Of a stretch of 64,000 bases of DNA, positions 26,511 to 36,110 are shown in pieces. Each line of letters starts with the position of its first letter. Position 1 is the stretch's first letter. The position numbers were made by a program, and so were the translations under genes. Under the pieces are notes generated by a model. That model saw nothing but the letters and a program-made list of their open reading frames with translations. It did not search any database and was not told where the DNA came from. The DNA lies in contig OZ257147.1 of NCBI GenBank assembly GCA_965279285.1, forward strand, positions 558,001 through 622,000. The letters run 5' to 3'. This DNA comes from G965279335 sp965279285 (GTDB taxonomy: Bacteria > Pseudomonadota > Gammaproteobacteria > DSM-16500).

Positions 26511-26678
26511 TTCCTGTAAAATTTTATTTTCAAGGCAAACTGATTCATAAAGTCTTTTTAGGTGTTGGTTCTCTGTTTCTAAAGAGTAAAAGCGCTCAAT
26601 TGTGCTTTCTTTGTTGGGGAGGTTATCGTAGGGCATTTTATTTAAATTATCATCAATCTTGTTGTTTTCTGTTAGCAT
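26490..26678 (-). CDS. Small coiled-coil protein derived from IS3 OrfA
   Basis: This is a 62-residue protein whose C-terminal half (LETENQHLKRLYESVCLENK, then ILQEVLEGKL) is the leucine-zipper end of an IS407-type OrfA. The N-terminal half (MLTENNKIDDNLNK...) is not OrfA-like and lacks the helix-turn-helix. ATG 26678 has AAGGAG seven bases upstream, a stronger signal than most genes nearby. The reading frame ends where OrfB would start by frameshift. It may be an OrfA remnant that is still translated. No function is assigned. Confidence 0.55.
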   Translation of the reverse strand: MLTENNKIDDNLNKMPYDNLPNKESTIERFYSLETENQHLKRLYESVCLENKILQEVLEGKL

Positions 26679-26841
26679 ATGTTTCTCCTTAAAATATACC
26701 GATTTAACTCGAGCCATCATCCAGTATTAGCTATTTAATCTGAATACGGTAAAAATACCAAAATCGTTGATAAAATAAGTTATTTTTAGTGTAAAAATGC
26801 TATTTTTGCAGCTATTTGTAGTTATTCAGGTTGAACAGTTA

Positions 26842-27405
26842 TTATTTTTTGGTGGAAATTTTTATGGTGCATATTACATTTTTGACGTTTTCTGTTGCTT
26901 TCGCAATTTTGATGGCTGTATCGATTTGTTTTTGATTGTCAGCCTCACCAGCGAGATAAACTAGGCCGTTTTTTGTTTCAACACTGATTTTTAATGAAGC
27001 AATATCATGAGTACCAAATATTTTTTCTTTTATAAATTGACCTTTAATTTTTGCCGTAATAAAGGCATCAGTAAAAGGTTGACCACTATTTTTTATGCGT
27101 AAATTCTCAGTGTCGACTTCTTTTACATTATTGATTGATTCAGTATACTCAATAATGTTGTTTGCAGCAGTTTCAGAGTTAATTGTTCCAGATAGTTTTA
27201 CTATGCCATTTTTAACTGAAATCATGATTTTTTCTTCTATGTGTTCTTCTAAAATTTTCTTCTTAAGTTGTAAAGTAATACTGTGATCGTTGTTAGACGT
27301 TCTATTAGACGTTAATGAATAAGAATTTATGGTATAGAGGTAACTATATAAAATTAATATTGGTAATAGAACAAAAAAATGATTTTTAAAATGTGTTTTC
27401 ATCAT
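26842..27405 (-). CDS. Two-BON-domain periplasmic protein (OsmY-like)
   Basis: This 187-residue protein begins with a hydrophobic N-terminal segment (about residues 9-30) that could be a signal peptide or membrane anchor. Two BON domains follow (about 45-105 and 112-185), each with the expected helix then a V.NG.V.L.G strand pair (SVKNGIVKLSG and ETKNGLVYLAG) and a closing V..V helix-strand. BON proteins sit in the periplasm or outer membrane and bind phospholipid or protect against envelope stress. GGAG lies six bases before the start. It is monocistronic. Confidence 0.88.
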   Translation of the reverse strand: MMKTHFKNHFFVLLPILILYSYLYTINSYSLTSNRTSNNDHSITLQLKKKILEEHIEEKIMISVKNGIVKLSGTINSETAANNIIEYTESINNVKEVDTENLRIKNSGQPFTDAFITAKIKGQFIKEKIFGTHDIASLKISVETKNGLVYLAGEADNQKQIDTAIKIAKATENVKNVICTIKISTKK

Positions 27406-27598
27406 TATTATCTCCAGGTTGATAGTTAATTTTTGTCTTATTTTAGTAAAACAAAAATTATTTAATTATTCTAGTCCCGGTAGTTGCTTAGTAAATTTAC
27501 TTAAATCGAGTGGGGGGCTGGATAATCCACTCTGTAATAAATAAAATATAAATAAAGTATAGTTGCATTTTTTAATTATTCATTAAAGGAGAGCGATT

Positions 27599-27838
27599 AT
27601 GAAAACATTTATCGAGATATTTGAAGAAGTCTGCATAAAAAATAATTTGAGTGGACCAGTAACTAATTTAAAATCTAATCAGTTTAATCATGTCGTTAAT
27701 CCAGATGATCAGCCGCCTGAAGGTAATCCGGAAAATCCACCAAGCAATAAGCCGAAAGTGAATCCAGACCAGAGGCCGGGTCATGATAAACCAGAGACAG
27801 ATCCAGACTCTCCTACAGTTAAGGCTCAAAATGAATAA
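27599..27838 (+). CDS. Small proline-rich hypothetical protein
   Basis: This is a 79-residue protein. A short helical N-terminus (MKTFIEIFEEVC) is followed by about 45 residues rich in Pro, Asn, Asp and Lys with repeated NPD/NPEN/PDQ motifs, certainly unstructured. AAGGAG lies seven to eight bases before the ATG, so it is probably translated. I recognise no family. Confidence 0.6.
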   Translation: MKTFIEIFEEVCIKNNLSGPVTNLKSNQFNHVVNPDDQPPEGNPENPPSNKPKVNPDQRPGHDKPETDPDSPTVKAQNE

Positions 27839-27893
27839 GATATTAAAAATGAGTTTTGTTAATAGTCATTATTTAATTGTTAGGATCAGGGTC

Positions 27894-27974
27894 GTCATTG
27901 CGCGCATGAGAAAAGAATCAAGGAATGTACGAATGATTACATTTTTTGGTTGTTCTGCTCATGCTCGTAATGAC
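27894..27974. repeat. Inverted repeat of GTCATTGCG type
   Basis: GTCATTGCGCGCATGAG at 27894 and its imperfect inverse CTCATGCTCGTAATGAC ending at 27974 form a stem of about 17 bp with three mismatches around a 47-base loop. It resembles genomic REP palindromes. Confidence 0.7.
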
Positions 27975-28483
27975 AGCGCTTTATAATCTTATATATGTGC
28001 CATGATAATTGTAAGATGATAAACTAGAAATATAACAAGGCATTTGACAATGATTGCATATGTAATATTGAATTTCGCCTTCGATTAATAAAACGTTTGC
28101 CCCGCAGCATCTGCTCATAATAAAATTCCTTCTTAATTGTTAAGTTAATGTTAACATCCATAAATAAAGCTAGGGTTGCTTATGTAAATCCACGCTGTTA
28201 ATGCTATAAAGTTAATTATACGTAAAATAGTTTGAGAAAATACTCGTAAGAATACGTATAAGCTGAGATAGTGGTTTTTATTTTTATAATAGCCAATTTA
28301 CAGTATTATTACAGTATGGATTATTCGCGAATTTTTTTTTACCCTAAGGGAGGAAACACATTTATACGTTAGGTTTTCTTTCAGTATAGTTATAAAATTT
28401 TATTATAAACATTGGTAATACATGATGTTCTGTTAAATCTGCTCATGACGTTTGGTGGTTTTAATTCCTGTATTTGTTATATA
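27975..28483. other. Intergenic stretch without recognised feature
   Basis: About 500 bp of AT-rich DNA follow the inverted repeat. I find no ORF with a credible ribosome-binding site, no tRNA and no strong hairpin. It may hold a leader or promoter. Confidence 0.5.
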
Positions 28484-28638
28484 GCAATTATTCAGTAGCT
28501 ACAGTGAGTATAAACATAGCACTTAAATAAAGCGGCTTGCTTGTTATGGATGGCAAGCATAAAACAGGGGTGTTTTCGCTTAGAGTGGTGTTTAAGTGCT
28601 ATGCTTATATCCACATTAGCTGCTAAAGAGTTACTATA
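28484..28638. repeat. MITE-like element with about 20-bp core inverted repeat
   Basis: ATAAACATAGCACTTAAA (about 28512) is inverted as TTTAAGTGCTATGCTTAT (about 28590). The outer ends (ATTATTCAGTAGCTA and TAGCTGCTAAAGAGTTAC) resemble the outer ends of the GTGGGCA elements, but the interior is different. Confidence 0.65.
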
Positions 28639-28680
28639 GTTTCCTTCTAAGCGAGCAAGATTTTTTAGGCGATTTGAAAA

Positions 28681-30228
28681 ATGTTTAATCGGTTTTTTAG
28701 AGGTAATGTCACTAGATTGACGCTTAGCAGTAAGTGTGGGCAGCTATATCGTCCAGCAGAGTCAATTTATCTTAATTATGTTAAAATGGGTAGTTTAGCA
28801 CTCCATACAACAGCTCGATTATCTCAGCCTGCTAATACTGAGTCACCCACAGCTTGTACCAAAGTATTGGAGCAATTAGCTCGGTTATTTCCTCAAGATT
28901 ATCTTACAAGAGTCAATGTTGCTGGTATATTTCATATGGTTCCGACAACGGTTAATATATTTGAAACAGCCGTCAAGTGGAATGGTCTTAATCCATATAA
29001 TGTGGGTATTTATAGTAAATTTAATTCAGAATGCTCATCAGCTATTACTGAAATACGAGAAAAAAATCTTGCTCGAATTTGTGTAGACAATGGTTTCCAT
29101 CCGGCTAATAAAGATTCCATGCGAGATTATGTGGCAATGGAAAAAGCTATTTTTAGCGGTAATAATTACCCTTCTATCACGGTTTATCATGGGAATGTGG
29201 GTGATATAAGTTACCGCAGGAAGCTAGAGAAAGAATGTGGTATAAAAGCAGAAATAGGAATAGAATGCACAAGATCAGGCAAAAATAATCTAGATGATTT
29301 ACATCCTGTAATAGCTCCTTTTGGTTGCGGTATTAAAAATGATTTTGAGCCTTATTTAATAGCAGATCAATTCCTAAATGCAGTGAAAGAAAAAATCCCG
29401 GAATTTGCTGCTGGTCATTTGAGTTGTGGCGTTTTTGGTTTTGGTGTTGTAGGTGAGAGATGGGTGAATCAATTATTGCGTACTAAGCACAGGGTGCATG
29501 TATATGATCCTAATTTAGTGACTATCCCGCCGGAGTCTTATTCAGCGTTTGAAAACGTAAAATTTCATCACACTCCTGAGGCAGTGATTGAAGCAAGCAA
29601 ATATATTTTTAATTGTACTCCCGTGGATATTACGACAGCTTCAACAAAAAATACATTTGTGCAACGCAATGGTAGAAAAGTTTTAGCAGGAACTTCACTT
29701 GGGCAGCTGTTAAAAGAATCACAAAGTGAAAAAGTATTAATAAGTTGTTCTTCGGACAGAACAGCCTATAACAAGTTAATTGCTGATATAGAAAGTGAAT
29801 CAAAAGTTAAGTTAGATCCTCTTACAGATATTAAACATAATAAGTTATTAATCTTAAAAGGTGGATATCCGATTAATTTTACTAAACGAGGCGATGCTTC
29901 TGCTCCTGAAGATATTGTTCTTACTCGTGCCATTATTTATGCGTCATTAATTCAAGCTAAGGCGTTAATTGATTCTAAGACGCCACTTCCAGAACGGCCA
30001 CGCAAGATAATGCTTGATCCAGGGCTACAGGAATTTGTGGTTAGAGCATGGGAGCAACATAATTCTAATCCAAATAAGTTTTTCTCAAAAAATCTTATCG
30101 AGAAATACAAAAGTAAGAGTTATATTATGGGCAGATCTGAGGGTGAGTATGTTCTGATTCCATCAATTCAGCAAGCATTGGCGGATTTTGAAGAAAGAAA
30201 TGCGAGCGGTAAAAAGTTAAGGTTTTAG
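28681..30228 (+). CDS. Rossmann-fold NAD(P)-binding protein, function unknown
   Basis: This is a 515-residue protein. GVFGFGVVGERW gives a GxGxxG nucleotide-binding turn (Gly253, 255, 258), followed by strand-acid pattern HVYDP and later NCTPVDITT. This resembles the NAD domain of adenosylhomocysteinase or D-2-hydroxyacid dehydrogenase proteins. The N-terminal 250 residues show no match I recognise, and the catalytic His/Glu pair of the dehydrogenases is not evident. The first 60 residues look like a poorly conserved or mis-started segment, and the ribosome-binding site before ATG 28681 is weak. A true oxidoreductase or hydrolase activity cannot be stated. Confidence 0.65.
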   Translation: MFNRFFRGNVTRLTLSSKCGQLYRPAESIYLNYVKMGSLALHTTARLSQPANTESPTACTKVLEQLARLFPQDYLTRVNVAGIFHMVPTTVNIFETAVKWNGLNPYNVGIYSKFNSECSSAITEIREKNLARICVDNGFHPANKDSMRDYVAMEKAIFSGNNYPSITVYHGNVGDISYRRKLEKECGIKAEIGIECTRSGKNNLDDLHPVIAPFGCGIKNDFEPYLIADQFLNAVKEKIPEFAAGHLSCGVFGFGVVGERWVNQLLRTKHRVHVYDPNLVTIPPESYSAFENVKFHHTPEAVIEASKYIFNCTPVDITTASTKNTFVQRNGRKVLAGTSLGQLLKESQSEKVLISCSSDRTAYNKLIADIESESKVKLDPLTDIKHNKLLILKGGYPINFTKRGDASAPEDIVLTRAIIYASLIQAKALIDSKTPLPERPRKIMLDPGLQEFVVRAWEQHNSNPNKFFSKNLIEKYKSKSYIMGRSEGEYVLIPSIQQALADFEERNASGKKLRF

Positions 30229-30240
30229 TCGTCATACTAC

Positions 30241-30309
30241 TGAGCCGCGACCGTCAGGGAGCGATTGCAACGATAAGATCCTTCGAGCAAAAAACGCTCT
30301 CAGGATGAC
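30241..30309. repeat. Composite of two REP-type sequences
   Basis: GAGCCGCGACCGTCAGGGAG is followed by AAGATCCTTCGAG...CTCAGGATGACA. The first recurs at 32250 and 42689. The second is the repeat type into which both IS110-family copies of this window inserted. Confidence 0.75.
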
Positions 30310-32219
30310 AATCCCTTAAGCCCTATTAATTCATAAACAAAATGCAAACCCTTTTTACTTTTTATTTTAACTTGACCTAAACATTTAAATAAAAACAGCG
30401 CATTACAAAGTTCATACGTATTCTCATCTACAATAATTTGCGTATTAAATATTTTATTCAGTTGCTCGAGTCGTGAAGCAATGTTAACGGTATCACCTAA
30501 TACAGTATAGTTTAATCGATAACGTGAGCCCATATTACCAACAATAGCGAGTCCAGTGCTGATACCAAAGCGAGTAATTAAGCAAGGCTTACCCTCAGCT
30601 AACCAATTTTTGTTAAGTTTGTTGACTAAATCTCTACACGCTAAAGTCGCTAAACAAGCATGAATTGCATGATCAGGGTCATCGAGCGGTGCTCCCCAAA
30701 AAGCCATGATAGAGTCACCGATATATTTATCAATGAGTCCTTGTTGTGCTTGAATACAGGGAGCTAGCGTGTTGATATATTCTGACATATGGATCATTAA
30801 TGATTTTGGATCAAGCTGGGTTGCGACACCACCAAAGTCAGCGATGTCAGTGAACAGGATGCTCAAATTTTTCATTTCACCGCCGACTTGAGCAATTTTT
30901 TTTGATTTAAGTAATTGTTTTACTAAAACTTTTGGCACATATTTTGAAAATGAAAACAAAGCGGATTTCGCTGAATTTAATGCATCCAGCATGATTTGAA
31001 CTTCATAAATATGAGTTTTTATATTAATTTTTTTATGAAATTCTAAATTAACTAAGTCTTTAGTTTCTTCTGCTAGTTGCATAATGGGAATGGATATTTT
31101 TTTAGAAAAGAGAATAACAAATATTAGGCCTAATATCAGCATAAATAAAGAAAAAACGGTAATATTGTTGTTTGCTTGGTTTATTTCACCTAACATAGAG
31201 TCAAGCAGTAAAATTTGACCGATTATCCACGGTTCGGTTTGACTGGAAGTGTAAACTTTAAAATGAGCAATATATTTTTTATGGTTATGTAGAAAAGTAA
31301 AATTATCTTGATGAAATTTTTGCTGTATATGGTAAGCTTTGTTGATAATAATATTTTCGGTTTTATCAATTTTTGGCAGGCTATTAATATTTTCAAATGT
31401 TTTTATAGTATCATTGGATGTAATCATGCCGCCGTGACTATTAAAAATAAATAAGATGCCTTCATTGTTGTTGAGTAAATTTTTTAGCTCGTTAGCAATA
31501 GATAGTAAATTTAAATCGGCTCCAACAACGCCTACGAGTTGTTTGTTAATCCAAATTGGAAAAGAAACACTCAACCCCACTTCTTTTGAATTATAAAGTA
31601 TATAACTTCTTATCCAGTATTGATTAAAGAGTGTTTTTGCGCCTAAATACCAAGGCCTGATACGCGGATCATAATCAGTGCTACCTTTTTTTTCGGTTTT
31701 AATTGTTATGCCGTTTGCATTTTTGTAGCTTAATTGTAAAGAGCTGCGATTTTCGTTATTTTTTTTAAGAATAATTTGATTGATATACTGGGTGGTAGGT
31801 GGGATGTGATAGTGAGAAGAGTAAGAAAGAGCCATTTCTTTTATGGTACTATCGTTCAGATTAGTAACATAAAACATATTGCCCAGTGTATCGGTAAAAT
31901 AAATAGAGTTAAACTCGGGGTAAGTATTTAAAATGCCGTATACAAATTCAGATAAAATATTCATATCGGGTTGCTGAAGTTCATGGTCTTTTAGTAGTAA
32001 ATAGGCAATTTGCACAATGGGAAGGGGTAAAAAAAAACTATTTAATTTTTCAATAACAATTTGGTTTGTTTCTTCGATAAGTTCGTTTCCCATTTTTAAA
32101 ACGGCTTTACTGCTTTGGTGGTAAAAATAGAAAATAATGGTGATGCAGGTGGAGAATAGTAATAACGTAAACAACATGACAATATCAATTATTAACTTTC
32201 TACGTTTAGTATAGAGCAT
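30300..32219 (-). CDS. Membrane-bound class III adenylate cyclase with extracytoplasmic sensor
   Basis: This 639-residue protein has an N-terminal membrane helix (about 10-33), a large periplasmic sensor resembling a double Cache domain (about 35-345; DPRIRPWY and GVVGADLNL), a second membrane helix (about 350-372), a HAMP-like linker and a C-terminal class III cyclase domain (about 450-635). Metal-binding Asp residues lie in LFTDIADFG and YIGDSIMAF. Lys in DKYIGDS and Asp in VLGDTVN are the adenine-specifying pair, so ATP to cAMP is expected. The gene is complete and stands alone. The sensed ligand is unknown. Confidence 0.92.
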   Translation of the reverse strand: MLYTKRRKLIIDIVMLFTLLLFSTCITIIFYFYHQSSKAVLKMGNELIEETNQIVIEKLNSFFLPLPIVQIAYLLLKDHELQQPDMNILSEFVYGILNTYPEFNSIYFTDTLGNMFYVTNLNDSTIKEMALSYSSHYHIPPTTQYINQIILKKNNENRSSLQLSYKNANGITIKTEKKGSTDYDPRIRPWYLGAKTLFNQYWIRSYILYNSKEVGLSVSFPIWINKQLVGVVGADLNLLSIANELKNLLNNNEGILFIFNSHGGMITSNDTIKTFENINSLPKIDKTENIIINKAYHIQQKFHQDNFTFLHNHKKYIAHFKVYTSSQTEPWIIGQILLLDSMLGEINQANNNITVFSLFMLILGLIFVILFSKKISIPIMQLAEETKDLVNLEFHKKINIKTHIYEVQIMLDALNSAKSALFSFSKYVPKVLVKQLLKSKKIAQVGGEMKNLSILFTDIADFGGVATQLDPKSLMIHMSEYINTLAPCIQAQQGLIDKYIGDSIMAFWGAPLDDPDHAIHACLATLACRDLVNKLNKNWLAEGKPCLITRFGISTGLAIVGNMGSRYRLNYTVLGDTVNIASRLEQLNKIFNTQIIVDENTYELCNALFLFKCLGQVKIKSKKGLHFVYELIGLKGLSS

Positions 32220-32249
32220 TGATATCTCATTATTTTATTATTTTATACC

Positions 32250-32318
32250 AACCGAGCCGCGACCGTTAGGGAGCACAGCTCCAGTTCGAAATCGCTCCCT
32301 GACGGTCGCGGCTCGGTA
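32250..32318. repeat. REP palindrome, GAGCCGCGACCGT family
   Basis: ACCGAGCCGCGACCGTTAGG and its inverse face each other around about 20 bases, giving a long stable hairpin between two leftward genes. It probably ends transcription of the upstream gene. Confidence 0.8.
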
Positions 32319-32326
32319 ACACGTAC

Positions 32327-33730
32327 TCAGTTCTGAAATATATTGTGTTCTACCACTGAATTTTGCGAGGTAAATGCATATTTTTGATTCGGTATGAGAC
32401 ATGAAAATATTTGTATGCAACCATTATAAAACTCAGAATCCTTGGTAAGCTCTCTTTCGGGGAAACGTTTTTTATCTTTTTCCAGATAGGAATCAATTTT
32501 TCCGAGCGCAGTAGGTGTTTCAAAACTATTAGAATCTTTATGAAACAAGGTATATTGCACATTATCAAGTAAGCTGTAAGCTTTAGGTAAGCCTGTCCTT
32601 TTTTGATTACTGTTTGCAAATAAATAATCTAAAGTTGATTTAATTTTTTCTAAGTCAGCAAGGATATTTGAGCTTATAGGATAAGCTACACAATCAAATA
32701 ATGTGGGAAAAGATAAAGAATAATAAGAAGGTTTAATTATTTGCCCTTTTGTTTGATGATAAGGATGCATTAGCGTAGGGAGTTGATTTTCAAGTTGATA
32801 AATTTGAGTATAGATGTCTTGTATCAGTTTAGTTGGTCCGATTTCTTCTTTTGTATCAGCGTTACAAAAACCTGGCATGACACCCGTAGCAATCGCAATT
32901 AAATGTTTGATAGTAGAAATTAAGTAGGATGATAAATTTAGGTCATTATTACCTAGATTTTTTTCACAAAATTTCCAAATAAGCTCAAAAGTAGGATCTT
33001 TATAGGAGTTACCAATTTGTAGCGTATTATATTTAAAGAGATAATTGTATAGTACTGCCCACGTAGAATCAGTCGCAGGTCTTTCAAACCATTTGTCAGT
33101 AAAAAATAATACTTCGCTATGCCATGGGGTATTCTCAGAAGCAGTTTGCGTTGCTAGCTGAATAAATATTTGATTATGATCAGCAAACGATTTTGGTGAT
33201 TTAATGTCAGTTCCTAGGGTTGCATTTAAGCGCTGGTTACTTTTTTCATCATCAATATTAGGTAGCATAAACATAAAGCGAGAACCACTTGAAATACACC
33301 AGCGCGGCTCGGGGGTTATACCACTTAATATGCTGGTAATTTCAAAAATTCCAAATAAATTTCCGGGTGAAAGTTGGATAAGCGGAATGTCACGTTGCTC
33401 AGTTGCCAAATAAACATCGGAGGCTTTATTAAGTAATAGTCCTAGAGGGATAGGAGAGTATTGTAGTTTTTCTCTAAAACTTTTATTGATAGTATCATCT
33501 TGAATTGATAGGTTTTTTCCGGTGTTTGTCGGTAAATAAAGTTTTCCATGATCAATTATTTTTGCGCCAAAGGGATAAGAGGCTTTGATAAAAGTAAGCT
33601 CTTGGTTGGGGTTGATATTTTCAATTATTTCGTATAATTCTTGATTTTTTTCTTTGATGGTTGTTCTAATTTGCTCCCATGTTACTTCTTCAGTGCCAAA
33701 GGTTAACGATGAATGGTTTGCAGTTGACAT
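32327..33730 (-). CDS. Hypothetical protein, 467 residues
   Basis: This is a soluble protein without signal peptide, membrane segment or low-complexity region. The sequence (for example IPLIQLSPGNLFGIFE and PRWCISSGSRFMFMLPN) suggests a globular, mixed alpha/beta protein, but I recognise no family. AGAGAAT lies about seven bases before ATG 33730. It stands between a REP hairpin and the bicupin gene, all leftward but with gaps of about 100 bp, so an operon is uncertain. Codon use resembles its neighbours. Confidence 0.75.
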   Translation of the reverse strand: MSTANHSSLTFGTEEVTWEQIRTTIKEKNQELYEIIENINPNQELTFIKASYPFGAKIIDHGKLYLPTNTGKNLSIQDDTINKSFREKLQYSPIPLGLLLNKASDVYLATEQRDIPLIQLSPGNLFGIFEITSILSGITPEPRWCISSGSRFMFMLPNIDDEKSNQRLNATLGTDIKSPKSFADHNQIFIQLATQTASENTPWHSEVLFFTDKWFERPATDSTWAVLYNYLFKYNTLQIGNSYKDPTFELIWKFCEKNLGNNDLNLSSYLISTIKHLIAIATGVMPGFCNADTKEEIGPTKLIQDIYTQIYQLENQLPTLMHPYHQTKGQIIKPSYYSLSFPTLFDCVAYPISSNILADLEKIKSTLDYLFANSNQKRTGLPKAYSLLDNVQYTLFHKDSNSFETPTALGKIDSYLEKDKKRFPERELTKDSEFYNGCIQIFSCLIPNQKYAFTSQNSVVEHNIFQN

Positions 33731-33833
33731 AGTTTATTCTCTGTAAATTATTTACATTAAGTTTTTAAGAGCTCCTAGAATAATAGGTTAAAGCTCTCAA
33801 AATGTACACTTTTTTTTATACCGTAATAATACA

Positions 33834-35606
33834 TTAAGTAGGGTGAAGAGATAGTCTACTAGCCCAGGTGGATGGTGTCGGAGCTGCTGCGTTTGTTGTA
33901 TTATCTGCTGCAGTGGCTGGTTGATTTAATTGTTGTTTTGCTTTTGGGGAGTGCTCGCTGTTTGGAGAGAAAAAACTATTTGTGTTGACAGCTTTTAAAG
34001 CGTTTAGATATTTATTTTCTTCATTTTCATCGAATACTGTATAAACGTGAGTATTGATGACAGAGCTGGGTTGCAGATGCTCAGGCGATGGAGTAGTTGT
34101 TTTGTTTTCTGTACTAACAGATAAGGTTGCTTGGTAATAGGAGGGTGTAAAGAGAATGGTAAGCATAAGAGAGCTGTTTTCTTCTGGAATATAACAATGT
34201 TTTTTACCTGATTTTATATGAAAATGAACGCCGGGTGATAATTTTATTGGTTCTCCAAGTATTTCACCGTTATTTGTTATAACTTGGTATTCTCCTTTAC
34301 CAGAATTAACGTAGACTATTTGTTCAATTGAGGTTTTGTAGTTGGGGTTCCCATAGCGAATAATTTTGGTTGGTTTTAGAATTTGAGATAAAATTAAATC
34401 GCCTTTTTCGGATTGCAGCAGCATTTTTGTTTGAGATCCATTAGGTGCTGGTGTGGGATTAAAATGAAAAATTTTTTCTTCAAATTGTAAACATTGCACA
34501 CGGAGTGCTTTTTTTGCTAGTGCATCCATTTCTTTTATTATGTTAGAGTTTAAGCAGGGTTCAGCTTCTTCTTTTCCAGCTTCACCTTTAGGCCAGGGGC
34601 CTAAGGTAAAGCCAAGAACGACTAGTTTTGGTTTAAAACGAGGGTTGCTATACCATTTAAAAGTATATTTTGTGTGAATGAGGTGAGCTGAATAAGGCTT
34701 TAATTCGCTAATTTTTATACGGCCTGACTCAGGATCAAAAATTGCCAATATTCCTAATCCAGATTGACAATACCATATTTCATAAATAGTTTTGTGCTTG
34801 ATGGCTGTGCTTATATCTGTTTCAGAAGGCGAACGAATAAATTCTGCAGCACTTGCTGTTGGGCTCGAAATAAGTTCTTTTACTTTTGAGCCATCGGTAG
34901 CAGTGTATAGTTTAGAGAGAGATATTTCCTCTATACAGTGAATTTCTTTTAATATTTCGTTTAGTTTTTTAGTGTTTAGACGTTTATTAAGATGAGGTTT
35001 ATTTATATCAATGATTGAATAGGAATCTTTTCTATCAAATGAGGTCGAAGATATTTTTGGCAGTACGTCGGATTGTACGTCAGGTAATTGGCTTGTAGAA
35101 GCTGAGCTTGTATATTCGGAGTTGGCTTTTGTTGATGATGATTGCGGGGTGCGAAATTTGAGACGTTTTTGCAGCGTTTGTGGTTTAGATCTTGGAGTGG
35201 ATGGAGTAGAGGAAATAGGAGAGGAAGCTGCGGTTGATGTAGTACTAGAAAATGTCGAAGGAAATAGTAATTTTGTGTCGTGACTTAAACATTTAGGGTT
35301 GGAATGAGGGCTCTCATATTTGTTATCGCCAGCCTGTGCAGGCATTTTTGGGGGGGGCGTTTTTGATTTGTTATCGCTGTCAGTTGAACCTGATTTGTGC
35401 CAGCTTGAGTTGGTGGTTGTTTGGTGAAAGCGAGTAAGAGTTGCTGGAGTAGTAGTTGGAGGTAATGCAGTAAATTTAACGTTGAGATCTTCAGACTGAA
35501 AAGTAGCAGAACTTATATTAAGCGTTGATGATTCGCTGTCGTGAGTAAGAAGATCTAGATTTTCATGAGAGATGTGTGTTGCTTCTGCTGGCATATAGCT
35601 TATCAT
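33834..35606 (-). CDS. Putative bicupin protein with long disordered N-terminus
   Basis: This is a 590-residue protein. The first 200 residues are Ser/Thr/Pro-rich and unstructured. Two cupin-like beta-barrels follow. The first is about 265-350 (YEIWYCQSGLGILAIFD, then ELKPYSAHLIHT). The second is about 390-490 (IVYVNSGKGEYQVI, then LSPGVHFHIKSGKKHCYIP) with His residues where cupins bind metal. The C-terminal 100 residues are again disordered and Ala/Thr/Asn-rich. A second, broken copy of the gene ends lies immediately upstream, with the same upstream dyad. The architecture would suit a secreted effector, which is inference only. Confidence 0.75.
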   Translation of the reverse strand: MISYMPAEATHISHENLDLLTHDSESSTLNISSATFQSEDLNVKFTALPPTTTPATLTRFHQTTTNSSWHKSGSTDSDNKSKTPPPKMPAQAGDNKYESPHSNPKCLSHDTKLLFPSTFSSTTSTAASSPISSTPSTPRSKPQTLQKRLKFRTPQSSSTKANSEYTSSASTSQLPDVQSDVLPKISSTSFDRKDSYSIIDINKPHLNKRLNTKKLNEILKEIHCIEEISLSKLYTATDGSKVKELISSPTASAAEFIRSPSETDISTAIKHKTIYEIWYCQSGLGILAIFDPESGRIKISELKPYSAHLIHTKYTFKWYSNPRFKPKLVVLGFTLGPWPKGEAGKEEAEPCLNSNIIKEMDALAKKALRVQCLQFEEKIFHFNPTPAPNGSQTKMLLQSEKGDLILSQILKPTKIIRYGNPNYKTSIEQIVYVNSGKGEYQVITNNGEILGEPIKLSPGVHFHIKSGKKHCYIPEENSSLMLTILFTPSYYQATLSVSTENKTTTPSPEHLQPSSVINTHVYTVFDENEENKYLNALKAVNTNSFFSPNSEHSPKAKQQLNQPATAADNTTNAAAPTPSTWASRLSLHPT

Positions 35607-35676
35607 TTTTTTATAACTCCTGTTGCGTTATTTAAATTCTTATTTTTAAATTACCGACGAAGTAAATACAAAGAAA

Positions 35677-35694
35677 TACAGTAGTCGTACTGTA
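35677..35694. promoter_or_regulatory. Candidate operator dyad TACAGTA-N4-TACTGTA
   Basis: A perfect 7-bp inverted repeat lies about 70 bp upstream of the bicupin start. The same dyad occurs at 36111 upstream of the broken paralogue, so it was duplicated with the gene. Confidence 0.5.
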
Positions 35695-35766
35695 ATAATT
35701 CGGATATATTTCGTTTTAACAATGTATTAAAAACCCAGCATTTGTAGCTTAATGATGATGCAATAA

Positions 35767-36040
35767 TTATCGCATAGTATTATCTGCTGCAGTAGCTGGT
35801 TTATTGAGTGTTTGAGTTAATTCTTTAGGATGCTGACCCTCTTGAGAAAGAATGTTGTGTGAATAAAAATAGTCTAATTTTTTTGGTAAATCATTTTCTT
35901 TTGCTTCGCTTATCATTGTATAGACACAAGTGTGAGCTGCTAGATGTAACAAGCTGTACATTGTCCTTGCTGGCAGGAGAGATATTTGGATTACTAGCTG
36001 ACGAGTTGGACGTAGGTTGTTCTGCCACATAACTTAACAT
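35767..36040 (-). pseudogene. Broken paralogue of the bicupin gene
   Basis: It starts with MLSYVAEQPTS from ATG 36040, matching MISYMPAEATH of the bicupin. After about 45 codons the frame shifts into HTCVYTMISEAKEND, then LNKPATAADNT, which matches the C-terminal NTHVYTVFDENEEN and LNQPATAADNT of the intact gene. The whole middle, including both cupin barrels, is missing. The upstream region is also alignable with that of the intact gene. This is therefore a decayed tandem duplicate with an internal deletion and a frameshift. Confidence 0.8.
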
Positions 36041-36110
36041 TTTTTTATACTCCCGTTATTTTATTTAAATTCTTATTTTTTAAATTACAGACTAACTAGA
36101 AAAAAGGAAA

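Noticed and set aside
26396..26692. A 98-codon ORF on the plus strand
   Set aside because: It is antisense to the recognisable IS3 OrfA/OrfB remnant and has no homologous motifs.
32238..32420. A 60-codon minus-strand ORF
   Set aside because: It is built from a REP palindrome and the end of the 467-residue gene in another frame.
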